This document shows positions 37,414 to 47,021 of a stretch of 64,000 bases of DNA, piece after piece. How positions within the stretch are numbered: position 1 is the stretch's first letter; each line of letters begins with the position of its first letter. Source of the stretch: Clostridiales bacterium (GTDB lineage: Bacteria; Bacillota; Clostridia; Lachnospirales; Lachnospiraceae); NCBI GenBank assembly GCA_019424245.1, contig JAHYZV010000002.1:124001-188000 (forward strand), written 5' to 3'. The position numbers and the translations under genes were made by a program. The notes beneath the pieces are model-generated. The model was not told where the DNA came from. It did not search any database and worked only from the letters and a program-made list of their open reading frames with translations.

Positions 37414-38331
37414 TTATATCTCTATACCCAGCTGGGAATATAGTACTCTCTTCTGTGTATTATAGAATGGATATTCATGATTTGTTCCACCTATGTATGG
37501 AATCATATAACCATCACCATATTTTTGTCTTAATATTTTGTCATATCCTACAGGCACTGGAACTTCTATATACTCAAATGGCATATATATACTGTCACTG
37601 TAGTATTCCTTTGGATATACATCTGCTGGTCTTGGACCTGCATGGTCAGTCATAAGTGCCAGCCTGTCTGAATCTGCATCGGTATATATCATTCGCATTC
37701 TTTCTGACAGGCTGAGTATCTGTACCTGTAGTGGTATATCGCTCTCATAGTCAAAGTTAACCCCATACTGCTGCTCTATGCCGTGTATGTTAGCGAGTAC
37801 CTGTGGATCATTCTGATTATCTTTAGTAACCATCTGCCCGAATATATCAAGTATTCGTATCATCTCACATTGCAGCTTATCTTCATCCTCTGTTGGTGCA
37901 ACATAATCGAGTGGAAATATATCTAATCCTATCACATACGGACACCCATGAAACTTTTCAAGATGTTCTTTATCATATCTTATTCTCTTACCATTAACTA
38001 TTCTGGCAGCCAGTGAATCCCATCCTGGCTCTGTATGTACATTGACTATATTAAAACCCGGCATTTCCTTCTCTGCTATATTACAGAAATGGTTATAATC
38101 CGTACGCTTCATAGTTATATCCATATCATCATCCCATGGAACAAAGCCTTTGTGTCTTACAGCTCCAAGCAGCGTTCCCCAGTCTGCAAAATACTGGATA
38201 TTATTTTTTTTACATACACGATCCACTTCTGCCAGCACTTCCATCTGTGCTGCCCATGTTTTCTTCATCATACTTTCAACATAAAAGCCATCTCTTATCT
38301 CACCTTCCAGGTAACCCTCTGGTATCTGCAT
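37414..38331 (-). CDS. LicD family phosphotransferase (copy 1)
   Basis: A 305-residue LicD protein. The nucleotidyltransferase-like core is YFADWGTLLGAVRHKG followed by FVPWDDDMDI (about residues 47-72), the metal-binding aspartates of the family. LicD proteins transfer phosphocholine or another phospho-polyol from a CDP donor to a glycan. The copy at 44948 is nearly the same in sequence, including at DNA level, so a recent duplication is likely. GAGG lies 8 nt before the ATG. Confidence 0.87.
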   Translation of the reverse strand: MQIPEGYLEGEIRDGFYVESMMKKTWAAQMEVLAEVDRVCKKNNIQYFADWGTLLGAVRHKGFVPWDDDMDITMKRTDYNHFCNIAEKEMPGFNIVNVHTEPGWDSLAARIVNGKRIRYDKEHLEKFHGCPYVIGLDIFPLDYVAPTEDEDKLQCEMIRILDIFGQMVTKDNQNDPQVLANIHGIEQQYGVNFDYESDIPLQVQILSLSERMRMIYTDADSDRLALMTDHAGPRPADVYPKEYYSDSIYMPFEYIEVPVPVGYDKILRQKYGDGYMIPYIGGTNHEYPFYNTQKRVLYSQLGIEI

Positions 38332-38470
38332 ATATATACCTCTTTCCTACTATTTTTATTTTATAACAATCTCTTTTGACACCTATTCAATATTATGCTA
38401 GTCTTTCAGATAGATACTTTTGTCAGAATATCAATAAAACGCTCATAATAACATATTAAGGAGATTCATT

Positions 38471-39460
38471 ATGCTTACATTTTCCCAGAATTATTTCAAT
38501 GCTGAAACAAAAGATGGTTTCTTTATAGATGCCAGAATGAAACATGCATGGGCTGCCCAGCTTGAGGTGTTAGAAGAAATCAGACGCGTATGTGACATAT
38601 TAAACATACGTTTCTTTGCCGATTGGGGCACACTTCTTGGTGCTGTACGTCATAAAGGCTTTATTCCATGGGATGATGATCTTGATATAGGCATGTTAAG
38701 AAACGACTACATGCGCTTCTTAGAGCTTGCACCACCACTCTTATCTGAATACTTTGAGCTTAAAAGTCTGTACAATGATCCCGGACATGATAATGTAAAG
38801 GCTCGTATTATAACTGGACGTCATATGAATTTCTCCAAAGATTATCTTAAAAGATTCCATGGCTGTCCATATGTTATTGGCATTGATATTTTTCCTATTG
38901 ATTATATCAACAAGGACATAGAAGCACTAAATGAACAGTTACGCCTTATAAACCTTATCTTGTCAGCTGCATCAAGTATTCCGGAATGTCCTCCTTATAG
39001 TGATGATGTACTTAATGTAATCCACCAGCTTGAATCCATGTTTAATGTATCGTTTGACTATAACAACCGGTTAGTCCATGAACTTAAAAAGCTTCTTGAT
39101 ATGTTATCTGCTATATGTCCTCCACAGAATTCCAATGAGGTATGTTCCATGATAGACCTTGCCTGCGGATGGGATTATCACGCATTACTTGAATGGTACT
39201 CCGATACTATTGATATGCCATTTGAAAACACTACTATCCCCGTTCCAGCTGGTTACGATGGCATCCTTAAGATAAAGTATGGTGATAATTATATGACACC
39301 TGTACAATGTTCAAGTTCACACGATTATCCTTTTTACAAAAAACAGGAAAACTCTCTTCGTGAAACAATTGAATACGAATATAATACACAACTATCTGAT
39401 TCAGAGTTCAACCAGCTCATTAATGATAAGATAGCAGAAGCTGGTATAACTCAATGGTAG
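38471..39460 (+). CDS. LicD family phosphotransferase (copy 2)
   Basis: A 329-residue LicD protein on the opposite strand to its two paralogues and more divergent from them. It keeps FFADWGTLLGAVRHKG and FIPWDDDLDIGM, and CPYVIGIDIFPID. AAGGAGA is well placed before the ATG. A TTGACA at 38376-38381 with TAGTCT 17 nt later may be its promoter. It has a longer C-terminal tail than the other copies (EYEYNTQLSDSEF). The donor is presumably one of the CDP-polyols made by the two cytidylyltransferase fusions in the window. Confidence 0.87.
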   Translation: MLTFSQNYFNAETKDGFFIDARMKHAWAAQLEVLEEIRRVCDILNIRFFADWGTLLGAVRHKGFIPWDDDLDIGMLRNDYMRFLELAPPLLSEYFELKSLYNDPGHDNVKARIITGRHMNFSKDYLKRFHGCPYVIGIDIFPIDYINKDIEALNEQLRLINLILSAASSIPECPPYSDDVLNVIHQLESMFNVSFDYNNRLVHELKKLLDMLSAICPPQNSNEVCSMIDLACGWDYHALLEWYSDTIDMPFENTTIPVPAGYDGILKIKYGDNYMTPVQCSSSHDYPFYKKQENSLRETIEYEYNTQLSDSEFNQLINDKIAEAGITQW

Positions 39461-39487
39461 ATATAATATTCATAGCAATAATTATAA

Positions 39488-41242
39488 TCACACATACCTT
39501 TCAGGTATATTCGTAAATATATCTGTGGCTCCATAATATCTGTATTCCTCAAGGTGTGCTTCTTTTAATGGTCTTCCATCGTTAAAGAATGGTTCATCTC
39601 CATTCCATGCCCTTACAGGCATCCCCTGCATATCTTGTGGAAGTGCATAAACAAGTCCTCCTATGTATGGATGAAGTGCATCTGCAGCTGTATCTCTTGC
39701 CATTGATATGCACTCTTCTATCGACATTGCAAGCACTGCTGTTTTAGCATCCCGGTCTATCTTTTTTATGATATCCACTGATTCAGCAAGGAATGATGAC
39801 CAGACTATATACTGCTCCATTCCATATTTTCTTACTATTTCATATGCCTTACTTTCTATGCCATCATATCTTATAACACTTGTCTTAAGCTCTATATTGA
39901 TAAGTATCCCTCTGCTTTCGCAATATGGTTTCATCATAACAAGTACTTCTTCAAGTGTTGGTATACTACAATACTTACCATCATTAGCTGGAATAGCTAT
40001 GTTCTTTATTTCAGCAAGCGTACATCCCCTTACATTCCTGTCTATATGCGTAACTCTTCTAAGATTCTCATCATGAAACACTACCATCTCTCCATCTGAT
40101 GTAAGCTGTATATCCAGTTCTATACCTGTTATCCCATCAAGCTCTGCTGCCGCTCTGAAAGCCTCAAGTGTATTCTCTGGATATAACGTACAACAGCCCC
40201 TATGTGCCCATATCTTAGGCATAGCTTTATTCTTTCCTGTCGCCAGAAACTGATCATGCCTATCTTTATATATCGGTGTGTTCCAATCAGTAAATCTCTC
40301 CATAACTCCCGCCATAGCTATACTTATATTATCAGAAATATCTACAGTTTTTTTATCATTATTTTTAATTCTATGCACAAATTCTCTTACTTCATAACAA
40401 AGTCCTGTTCCTTCATATCCAAACCTGTATCGCTCTATCTTCCCAGGATTCTCGTATCTTACTTCGAATTCCTTTGTAAGCCACCATGGTGACTTAGCAA
40501 GTATATATCCGTTAGTACCGGTTACAACAAGTTGTCCTTCTGTCTTAGCACCCAACCCTGTCTTTACTATAGCTGTTTTATCTATATATTCATCTTTATA
40601 TTCAATAAATGCTTTGGTATAAGCATCCACACCATTCTGTGCCCTCACTGTCCTGAATGTAACATCATCATATTCACAGCCAAGCAATGTCAGCACTGGA
40701 AGTAATGTATAACTTCCAAACTCAAGAAAACTTCCATTGCAATCATCATCCTTATACTCTCTTGTATTAAGCGGTGTAAGCCTTGAAAAAGCTGCTTCAA
40801 CTTCCACTATTCTTCCTATTCTTCCGCTTTCTGCTATCTTTATAAGTGCCTTGTACCCAGGGCAGTATGCTGTTTTTAGAGCCTCCATATACACTAGTTG
40901 GTTATTTTGTGCTATATCTATAAGTTCTCTGACCTGCTCTTTCTTAAGTGCAGCTGGTTTTTCACACAATACATGCTTTCCACTAAGCAGAAGCTTCCTG
41001 CTATATTCATAATGAGTCTCATGTGGTGAAGCTACATATGCGGCATCAATATTATCCACAAACTCATCCCAATCGGCTGTACACGCCTGTATATTATGCT
41101 GCTGTATGAACCTTACAGCACTTTCTTCCCTAGGATTATATACACAGCTTATGTATGTGCTTTCAATACCTGTCAGTGCTGTATCTGCAAACCTTGCAGC
41201 TATTCTTCCTGTTCCTATTATTCCTATGCGCATATTTACCAC
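39488..41242 (-). CDS. Oxidoreductase-glycerophosphodiesterase fusion
   Basis: A 584-residue fusion. Residues 1-335 are a Gfo/Idh/MocA oxidoreductase with IGIIGTGRIAARF and an intact EKP (VLCEKPAAL). Residues 343-584 are a glycerophosphodiester phosphodiesterase-like TIM barrel: WAHRGCCTLYPENT (HRG at 347-349), then GIELDIQLTSDGEMVVFHD, the metal ligands and second histidine of the family. The oxidoreductase half is paralogous to the C-terminal half of the protein at 43600 (both have SPWWL and a C-terminal regulatory-like end). Start is GTG, or an ATG three codons later. The pairing suggests turnover or proofreading of a polyol phosphodiester in the same pathway that the cytidylyltransferase fusion serves. 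Confidence 0.83.
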   Translation of the reverse strand: MVNMRIGIIGTGRIAARFADTALTGIESTYISCVYNPREESAVRFIQQHNIQACTADWDEFVDNIDAAYVASPHETHYEYSRKLLLSGKHVLCEKPAALKKEQVRELIDIAQNNQLVYMEALKTAYCPGYKALIKIAESGRIGRIVEVEAAFSRLTPLNTREYKDDDCNGSFLEFGSYTLLPVLTLLGCEYDDVTFRTVRAQNGVDAYTKAFIEYKDEYIDKTAIVKTGLGAKTEGQLVVTGTNGYILAKSPWWLTKEFEVRYENPGKIERYRFGYEGTGLCYEVREFVHRIKNNDKKTVDISDNISIAMAGVMERFTDWNTPIYKDRHDQFLATGKNKAMPKIWAHRGCCTLYPENTLEAFRAAAELDGITGIELDIQLTSDGEMVVFHDENLRRVTHIDRNVRGCTLAEIKNIAIPANDGKYCSIPTLEEVLVMMKPYCESRGILINIELKTSVIRYDGIESKAYEIVRKYGMEQYIVWSSFLAESVDIIKKIDRDAKTAVLAMSIEECISMARDTAADALHPYIGGLVYALPQDMQGMPVRAWNGDEPFFNDGRPLKEAHLEEYRYYGATDIFTNIPERYV

Positions 41243-41266
41243 TGTTCCTCTCTTCTTTTATATCTG

Positions 41267-42208
41267 TCACATATTCTCAATCTGTTCTGCCATATACTCA
41301 CCTATTCCGTAAATCGCTTTAAGAACAGGCTTTGTCATACCTGTAGGGAAACTATTGACACACGGAAATGTTTCAAAGCTAAGGGTTCCACTAAATTTTA
41401 TTTCTTTAAGCCCCTTATATAATCTATCCCATCTTTGTCCTTCATACTGGCTGCTGCCAAACGTATAAGGCATCTGATGAAGATCTCCTACAGCATCATT
41501 TTCATGAAGATGAAGCACTTTAAGTCTGCTTCCCATAACCTTTATGAATTCATATGGATCTCTTTTCACAAGCTGAAGATGCCCTGCATCCAGACAGAAT
41601 CCAAAAAGTTCTTCACCAGCTATGTCATTAAGTGTATCTATATACCACACTGCATCATACGGATCAGCGCACACACCCTCCGTTAATCTCTGTCCCATAC
41701 CTTCGTATAGATTCTCAAAACACACACCAACCCTGCACTGCTTAAGTATAGGTATAAGCATTCTGAAATATTCTATGTTGTCCTTCTTTTCCTGTTCCTT
41801 ATCATAAGCAATATCGTATTGGTACTGCATCTTGAATGGATGTATAACAACCCATGGCACTCCAAGTACTTCTGCTATGAGAATGCTCTTAGGTATAACA
41901 TTTCCCTGCATATAATCATTCTGCTCATTACGTCCCCATACCCATACCGGATATGGTGCATGCATCTGTGATGGTTTTATTCCATATTTATTCATAGCCT
42001 GCGTATACTGTCCAAAATACGCATACAATTCCTCCACTGATGCATCAAAGAATTTATTAACTTTTCCAGCATATAAATCATTATTTTTAAGAAATGTATC
42101 TATGTTTATGTCAACTCTCGAAAAACCTGCTTCACTTATGAGTCTAAAGCCTTTATCTATATCCATCTCGGGTAATATTCCCTTAGTTTGTACTCCTATC
42201 TCTAACAT
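41267..42208 (-). CDS. Xylose isomerase-like TIM barrel (sugar phosphate isomerase/epimerase)
   Basis: A 313-residue AP_endonuc_2 family protein. Divalent-metal ligands can be read in VCFENLYEG (Glu), FCLDAGHLQ (Asp/His) and VLHLHEND (His). Members related to IolE, IolI and hydroxypyruvate or tagatose epimerases act on free or phosphorylated polyol sugars. It is 24 nt after the oxidoreductase-diesterase gene in the genome, and upstream of it in transcription, so they are one operon. CGGAG precedes the ATG. Substrate unknown. Confidence 0.8.
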   Translation of the reverse strand: MLEIGVQTKGILPEMDIDKGFRLISEAGFSRVDINIDTFLKNNDLYAGKVNKFFDASVEELYAYFGQYTQAMNKYGIKPSQMHAPYPVWVWGRNEQNDYMQGNVIPKSILIAEVLGVPWVVIHPFKMQYQYDIAYDKEQEKKDNIEYFRMLIPILKQCRVGVCFENLYEGMGQRLTEGVCADPYDAVWYIDTLNDIAGEELFGFCLDAGHLQLVKRDPYEFIKVMGSRLKVLHLHENDAVGDLHQMPYTFGSSQYEGQRWDRLYKGLKEIKFSGTLSFETFPCVNSFPTGMTKPVLKAIYGIGEYMAEQIENM

Positions 42209-42319
42209 ATAATCTCCGTTCCTAGACTTATATTAATCTTTATTTTTCGCACGATTTTGCACACTGATATCCACATCAGATTTTATTTTATAATTGATTT
42301 AATATGTGAAGACTGTATC

Positions 42320-43456
42320 TTATATAAAATATAAATCCCTGTAACACCTGTACTCTATCCCCATTCTTTCAAGCTGATTTCCTATAATGTCGTAGTTAAG
42401 ATTACATATCCACACATTTCTTTGTTCAGCTGGAATGTCAAGTATAGCCTCTGGTGACTTGATTTCAACTCCCATAAACTGTTGTCCCCACCTCTGTGAA
42501 TTATTATCTACAACAAACGCTGGTGTGTATCTTTCTCCCCAATAGTCCATATACGTCTGTGCCATTCTTCCAGAGCCAAAAAGTATAAGCTTTTTATTCT
42601 TCTGTCCGATATATTCTTCTGCATTAAAACAGTTCTCTTCCCACTCATCTACGCATGCCTTCATAAGTTCAAGCATAACCTTATGAAGCTTCTGTGGAGT
42701 TCTTGCAAATGTACCTTTATTATCGAATATTATATATCCGTCAAACTTTTCTGTGTGAAGCTCCCCTATAAATCTTGGCCAGTCTGTTGAAAGTACACCT
42801 CTTCCCGTTGTAAACGTATATGGCATCTGATGCTGGTCACTAAGTCCGTTGTTATCATTAATATGCACCAGTCCTATGTGCTTTCCACATACACGAACCA
42901 TATCTCTTATATTAATTCCAAGCAGATTCGTATGTCCCACATTTATACATATTTTCCAGTTAATATATGGACAAAGTGCTTCTAAGTTGTTTATAAGAGA
43001 CATAAGCTCACGCCAGTCAGAAAATCCATTATGATAATACCTGCCATACTCGCATCTGTACCCATTCTCTACATATATTGACACTTGTTCTTTACAATCA
43101 CTGCATTCCTTTAGCAGTCCCAGGCTCTCGCTTACAAGCTGTTCGAGCACAGCCTTACTGCTAACTCCCTCTGTATTGATAACTATGTATGAACATATAT
43201 TGACTGCAGCATACGATATTGCTTTTCCAAATATTTCTACAGCATCCTCTGACAACACTTCCCTATCAGCTTTATCACCTGTTTTTGATGCAAGCATTGA
43301 GTTAAGATTAATATTTATTCCAGCAATTCTGCCTCCCAAAGCCTTGATATCATCAAGTTTATCAATATCTTCCATACACAATTCAATATTGGTAAATCCG
43401 CTTTCTAATGCTCTTTTTACTGACAAACCCTCGACGTACTGAATTCCTGTTTTCAC
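42320..43456 (-). CDS. Xylose isomerase-like TIM barrel with C-terminal Rossmann-like domain
   Basis: A 378-residue protein. Residues 1-280 are a second AP_endonuc_2 barrel: IYVENGYRCE, WKICINVGHTN and GLVHINDNNG hold the expected metal-site positions, and DQHQMPYTF is shared with the barrel at 41267. Residues 288-378 are the recurrent accessory domain (LILFGSGRMAQTY, FVVDNNSQRWG), closest in wording to that of the 832-residue protein. Start is GTG with GGAAGAA upstream. The two barrels look paralogous; one may act on the sugar before and the other after oxidation. Confidence 0.8.
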   Translation of the reverse strand: MKTGIQYVEGLSVKRALESGFTNIELCMEDIDKLDDIKALGGRIAGININLNSMLASKTGDKADREVLSEDAVEIFGKAISYAAVNICSYIVINTEGVSSKAVLEQLVSESLGLLKECSDCKEQVSIYVENGYRCEYGRYYHNGFSDWRELMSLINNLEALCPYINWKICINVGHTNLLGINIRDMVRVCGKHIGLVHINDNNGLSDQHQMPYTFTTGRGVLSTDWPRFIGELHTEKFDGYIIFDNKGTFARTPQKLHKVMLELMKACVDEWEENCFNAEEYIGQKNKKLILFGSGRMAQTYMDYWGERYTPAFVVDNNSQRWGQQFMGVEIKSPEAILDIPAEQRNVWICNLNYDIIGNQLERMGIEYRCYRDLYFI

Positions 43457-43599
43457 TTTTTCTTCCTTTCCTTGTGTCTATACAGATGTTTTATCTGCTA
43501 TAATGAACAAATCTGAAAAATCACTTAATTTTATCTGTGTTACAAAGACACATATTTTACAATTTAGAAATTATAATACATTTAATTCACAACTTTTTA

Positions 43600-44943
43600 T
43601 CAGTGCAGCATGTTCTTATAATTCATGAACTTCTCTATGAATTCTGACATAAGCACTGATTCCCCTGATGTCAGCTTATAGTCCTTCTTATCAGTTCCAT
43701 TAATCTTAGAGACGAAATCACTTATCTCGTATCTTAATCCATCGCCTAAGAACCTTGGCTCATAATGCTCTATTCTGGATGCATCTTCATATCTTACATC
43801 AAACTGTCGCATAAGCCACCATGGTGATTGTGCTATTATATACCCTTCAGTTCCTGATACTACCAACTGTCCTTCTGTCTTAACACCAACACCTGTCTTA
43901 ACAGTAGCAAAACCTTCCGGATACCTTATATCTGCCTTAGTATATATATCTACTCCTGATTCGTCATATATGCTATCAAAGCTTACTCTTTCATAATCGC
44001 TTCCCATCAGCTTAATAACAGGAACTAACACACTTGGTCCAAACTCAAGAAACGAACCACCATACTTTGCATCTGTTCTTTCTCTTGATGCTTTATCTGC
44101 AAGTCTTGTAAAAGAGGCCTCAACATCTATTATCTTGCCTATCTTACCAGACTTTGCCACATTAACAAGTTGCTGAAAACCTGGACAATATGCTGCCTTA
44201 ACTGCTTCCATAAGCACTACCTTATTCTTTTTAGCCAGACTATATAACTCCTCGCTCTCATTCTTTGTGAAAGAAAGAGGCTTTTCTGATAAGACATGCT
44301 TACCGGCCTCAATAGCTCTTCTGGCATATTCATAATGTGTCTCATTGGGTGATGCTATGTACACAGCATCCACCTTATCAAGAAAGCTATTGTAATCCTG
44401 CGTGATACATTTTATCTTCTCATTTGCTGTGAAGCTTTCAGCACTATCTTTAACAGGATTATAAGCATATTCTATAGTAAGTCCACTGACATACTTGGCC
44501 TCTGCTATGAATCTTGGCGCAATTCTTCCTGTTCCAACAACCCCGATTCTCACTATGTTAAATTGTTTCTTTCTCAAAAATGTAGATGATATTCCTGGTG
44601 TTCTGTCAAGATACACAACCTTACAGAATGAATTAAGATAATCAAACGTTCCTACCCAGTCTGAACCAACCGTAAATATATCTACATCATACTTCTGAAT
44701 ATCCTCTATCTTCTGTCCATCATGGTCTTCCACTATAATCATGTCAGCAAAACCCGTTTTTCTGACATTTTCTATTCTTTCCATAATAGGATCAACTACA
44801 TTTACCTTACCTCTTGCCTCATCAAAATGTTCTGTAGTAACACCAACTATAAGATAATCTCCAAGCTCTTTAGCCCTTTTTAAAAGATTATAATGCCCCT
44901 GATGAAACAAATCATATGTTCCATATGTAATAACCTTCTTCAT
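43600..44943 (-). CDS. Cytidylyltransferase-oxidoreductase fusion
   Basis: A 447-residue fusion. Residues 1-130 are a TagD-like cytidylyltransferase (ITYGTYDLFHQGHYNLL with HQGH at 14-17, IERIENVRK, and RTPGISSTFLR). Residues about 133-447 are a Gfo/Idh/MocA oxidoreductase (RIGVVGTGRIAPRF, VLSEKPLSF). Fusing an oxidoreductase to a cytidylyltransferase recalls Bcs1/TarIJ, which reduce ribulose-5-phosphate and make CDP-ribitol, but with a different reductase family. The product may thus be CDP-glycerol or another CDP-polyol for the adjacent LicD protein, whose stop lies 4 nt upstream. Confidence 0.85.
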   Translation of the reverse strand: MKKVITYGTYDLFHQGHYNLLKRAKELGDYLIVGVTTEHFDEARGKVNVVDPIMERIENVRKTGFADMIIVEDHDGQKIEDIQKYDVDIFTVGSDWVGTFDYLNSFCKVVYLDRTPGISSTFLRKKQFNIVRIGVVGTGRIAPRFIAEAKYVSGLTIEYAYNPVKDSAESFTANEKIKCITQDYNSFLDKVDAVYIASPNETHYEYARRAIEAGKHVLSEKPLSFTKNESEELYSLAKKNKVVLMEAVKAAYCPGFQQLVNVAKSGKIGKIIDVEASFTRLADKASRERTDAKYGGSFLEFGPSVLVPVIKLMGSDYERVSFDSIYDESGVDIYTKADIRYPEGFATVKTGVGVKTEGQLVVSGTEGYIIAQSPWWLMRQFDVRYEDASRIEHYEPRFLGDGLRYEISDFVSKINGTDKKDYKLTSGESVLMSEFIEKFMNYKNMLH

Positions 44944-44947
44944 ACTA

Positions 44948-45859
44948 TCACACTATTATTCCCATCTGTCTGTATACTTCTCTCTGCTGTTTTCTATAGA
45001 ATGGATATTCATGATTAGTTCCTCCAAGATACGGAATCATATAGTTTTCTCCATACTTTTGTATTAATATCTTTTCATATCCAACCGGTACCGGAATAGT
45101 TGTGTATTCAAAAGGCATATATATACTTTCACTATAATATTCTTTAGGATATACATCTAACGGACGCGGACCAGCATGATCTCCCATAAGTGCTACTGCC
45201 TGCGATTCTTCATTGGTATACATCATGCTAAGTCTTTCACCAAGCTTTAAAAGCTGTGTCGCGAGTGGTTCAAGATTGTTAAATTTAACTCCACACATCT
45301 GTTCTATATCTTTCGTAGTCTGCTCTATCTCTTCTGGCGTTGCTGTATTGTTTCTAATATTAGCAGAAAAAGCCTCTACTATAGATATCATACTGCACTG
45401 CAGCTTATCCTCCTCTTCTGTCGGTGCTACATAATCTAGAGGGAATATATCTAATCCTGCTACATATGGAAATCCATGATATTTTCTAAGGTGTTCTTCT
45501 GTATAATTCACACTTCTACCATTAATAACTCTTGATAACATATCTTTCCACTCTGGATCTGTATGAAAATTAATTATTTCCAATTCTCCCTGTTCCTGAC
45601 GTACTATCTGACAGAATCTTGTATAATCTTCTCTTTTCATGGTTATATCCATATCATCATCCCACGGAACGAATCCTTTATGCCTGATAGTCCCAAGCAA
45701 AGTTCCCCAGTCAGCAAAATATTGAATATCATGCTGCCGACATATTCTATCCACCTCATTAAGTACCTCTATTTCGGCTGCCCATGCTTTCTTCATTGTA
45801 CTCTCAACATAGAATCCATCACGAATCTCTCCGTTAAGATATCCTCCTGGTATATTCAT
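44948..45859 (-). CDS. LicD family phosphotransferase (copy 3)
   Basis: Start at 45859 (AAGGAG 8 nt upstream), two codons inside a TTG-initiated frame. The 303-residue protein has YFADWGTLLGTIRHKG and FVPWDDDMDITMK, and shares GGTNHEYPFY with copy 1. It is the first gene of the operon that continues with the cytidylyltransferase-oxidoreductase fusion, so it is the likeliest user of that CDP-linked product. The gene is nearest to the flagellin gene. Confidence 0.87.
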   Translation of the reverse strand: MNIPGGYLNGEIRDGFYVESTMKKAWAAEIEVLNEVDRICRQHDIQYFADWGTLLGTIRHKGFVPWDDDMDITMKREDYTRFCQIVRQEQGELEIINFHTDPEWKDMLSRVINGRSVNYTEEHLRKYHGFPYVAGLDIFPLDYVAPTEEEDKLQCSMISIVEAFSANIRNNTATPEEIEQTTKDIEQMCGVKFNNLEPLATQLLKLGERLSMMYTNEESQAVALMGDHAGPRPLDVYPKEYYSESIYMPFEYTTIPVPVGYEKILIQKYGENYMIPYLGGTNHEYPFYRKQQREVYRQMGIIV

Positions 45860-45975
45860 ATGCAATTCTCCTTATCACTTCTGCAATTACACTTGCTTAT
45901 TACTAATTAGCTGCTCATTACTGCTAAACCACTTATTGTTGTTTAGCCATCTGAAACTAATTACTTATGTTAAAA

Positions 45976-46004
45976 AAAGCCAATGACTATTAATCATTGG
46001 CTTT
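45976..46004 (-). terminator. Rho-independent terminator of flagellin gene 1
   Basis: AAAGCCAATGA and TCATTGGCTTT form an 11-bp stem with a 7-nt loop, followed by a T-run on the minus strand, 22 nt after the flagellin stop. Confidence 0.85.
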
Positions 46005-46026
46005 AAAATCACTATTAATCATATAA

Positions 46027-46839
46027 TTACTGAAGAAGTGATACTACTCCCTGTGTCTGCTGATTAGCCTGCGCAAGCATAGACTGTCCAGCCTGCTGTA
46101 AGATATTGTTCTTGCTGTATTCTACCATCTCAGAAGCCATATCTGTATCACGGATACGAGACTCAGCTGATGATGTATTCTCGCTTGTTGCCTCAAGGTT
46201 ATTGATTGTATGTTCAAGTCTGTTCTGGATTGCACCAAGCTTAGATCTCTGAGCAGATACTGACTGTATAGCTAACTGAATCTTACTCATAGCCTTACCT
46301 GCATTAGTATTGCTGCTTACACTAAGTCCGCTTACACCGATATTCGATGCACTCATCTTAGTAACTGAGATAACTATAGTCTGACCTGACATAGCACCTA
46401 CCTGAAGATTCTTAGATGTGAATGTACCATCAAGAAGATTCATAGTATTAAACTGTGTTGTTGACTGGATTCTGTTGATTTCAGATGTTAACTGATTCAT
46501 CTCTGCTGATATAGCAGTTCTGTCTATAGATGTATTAGTGTCATTAGCTGCCTGTGTTGCAAGCTCGTTCATTCTCTGTAAGATAGAGTGTGTCTCATTA
46601 AGCGCACCTTCTGCAACCTGGATAAGTGAAATACCATCCTGTGCATTAGAAGCTGACTTATCAAGTCCTCTGATCTGGCTTCTCATCTTTTCTGAGATTG
46701 AAAGACCTGCTGCATCATCTGCTGCTCTGTTAATTTTATATCCTGAAGACAACTTTTCTGTTGACTTAGAAAGCGAACTTGTAACAGTACCTAACTGTCT
46801 GTTAGTATTCATCGCTGAAAGATTATGCTGTACTACCAT
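46027..46839 (-). CDS. hag: Flagellin (copy 1)
   Basis: A 270-residue flagellin with intact D0/D1 ends: MVVQHNLSAMNTNRQ and LSSGYKINRAADDAAG at the N-terminus, SRIRDTDMASEMVEYSKN and ILQQAGQSMLAQANQ at the C-terminus. The variable D2/D3 region is absent, as in many Clostridia. Serine and threonine in the short centre (SGLSVSSNTNAG) could carry the glycan made by the island; sites are not predictable by eye. Expression: a sigma-28-like promoter at 46958 and a CsrA-type hairpin over the ribosome-binding site. It differs from copy 2 by scattered substitutions. Confidence 0.95.
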   Translation of the reverse strand: MVVQHNLSAMNTNRQLGTVTSSLSKSTEKLSSGYKINRAADDAAGLSISEKMRSQIRGLDKSASNAQDGISLIQVAEGALNETHSILQRMNELATQAANDTNTSIDRTAISAEMNQLTSEINRIQSTTQFNTMNLLDGTFTSKNLQVGAMSGQTIVISVTKMSASNIGVSGLSVSSNTNAGKAMSKIQLAIQSVSAQRSKLGAIQNRLEHTINNLEATSENTSSAESRIRDTDMASEMVEYSKNNILQQAGQSMLAQANQQTQGVVSLLQ

Positions 46840-46844
46840 ATTAA

Positions 46845-46862
46845 ATATTCCTCCTTGAATAT
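46845..46862 (-). promoter_or_regulatory. Putative CsrA-binding hairpin at the flagellin 1 RBS
   Basis: In the transcript ATATTC and GAATAT pair to present AAGGAG in the loop; the loop is also the Shine-Dalgarno sequence, 5-8 nt before the start. GGA in a hairpin loop is the standard CsrA site. Confidence 0.6.
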
Positions 46863-46957
46863 ACTCATATTATATATATCACCAATCCACAACTGACAAT
46901 ATATTAATTCATCCTGTGATATACTTTCTTCCTATCCAGTATCACCTGCTGTTTTGT

Positions 46958-46984
46958 ATATCGGTTTATTTACACTATACTTAA
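46958..46984 (-). promoter_or_regulatory. Sigma-28 promoter of flagellin 1
   Basis: TTAAG (46980-46984) and CCGATAT (46958-46964) on the minus strand are 15 nt apart, giving an untranslated leader of about 110 nt. Confidence 0.65.
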
Positions 46985-47021
46985 CCCTATTTTTTAAAAA
47001 AACATAAGATTTTATTTAATA

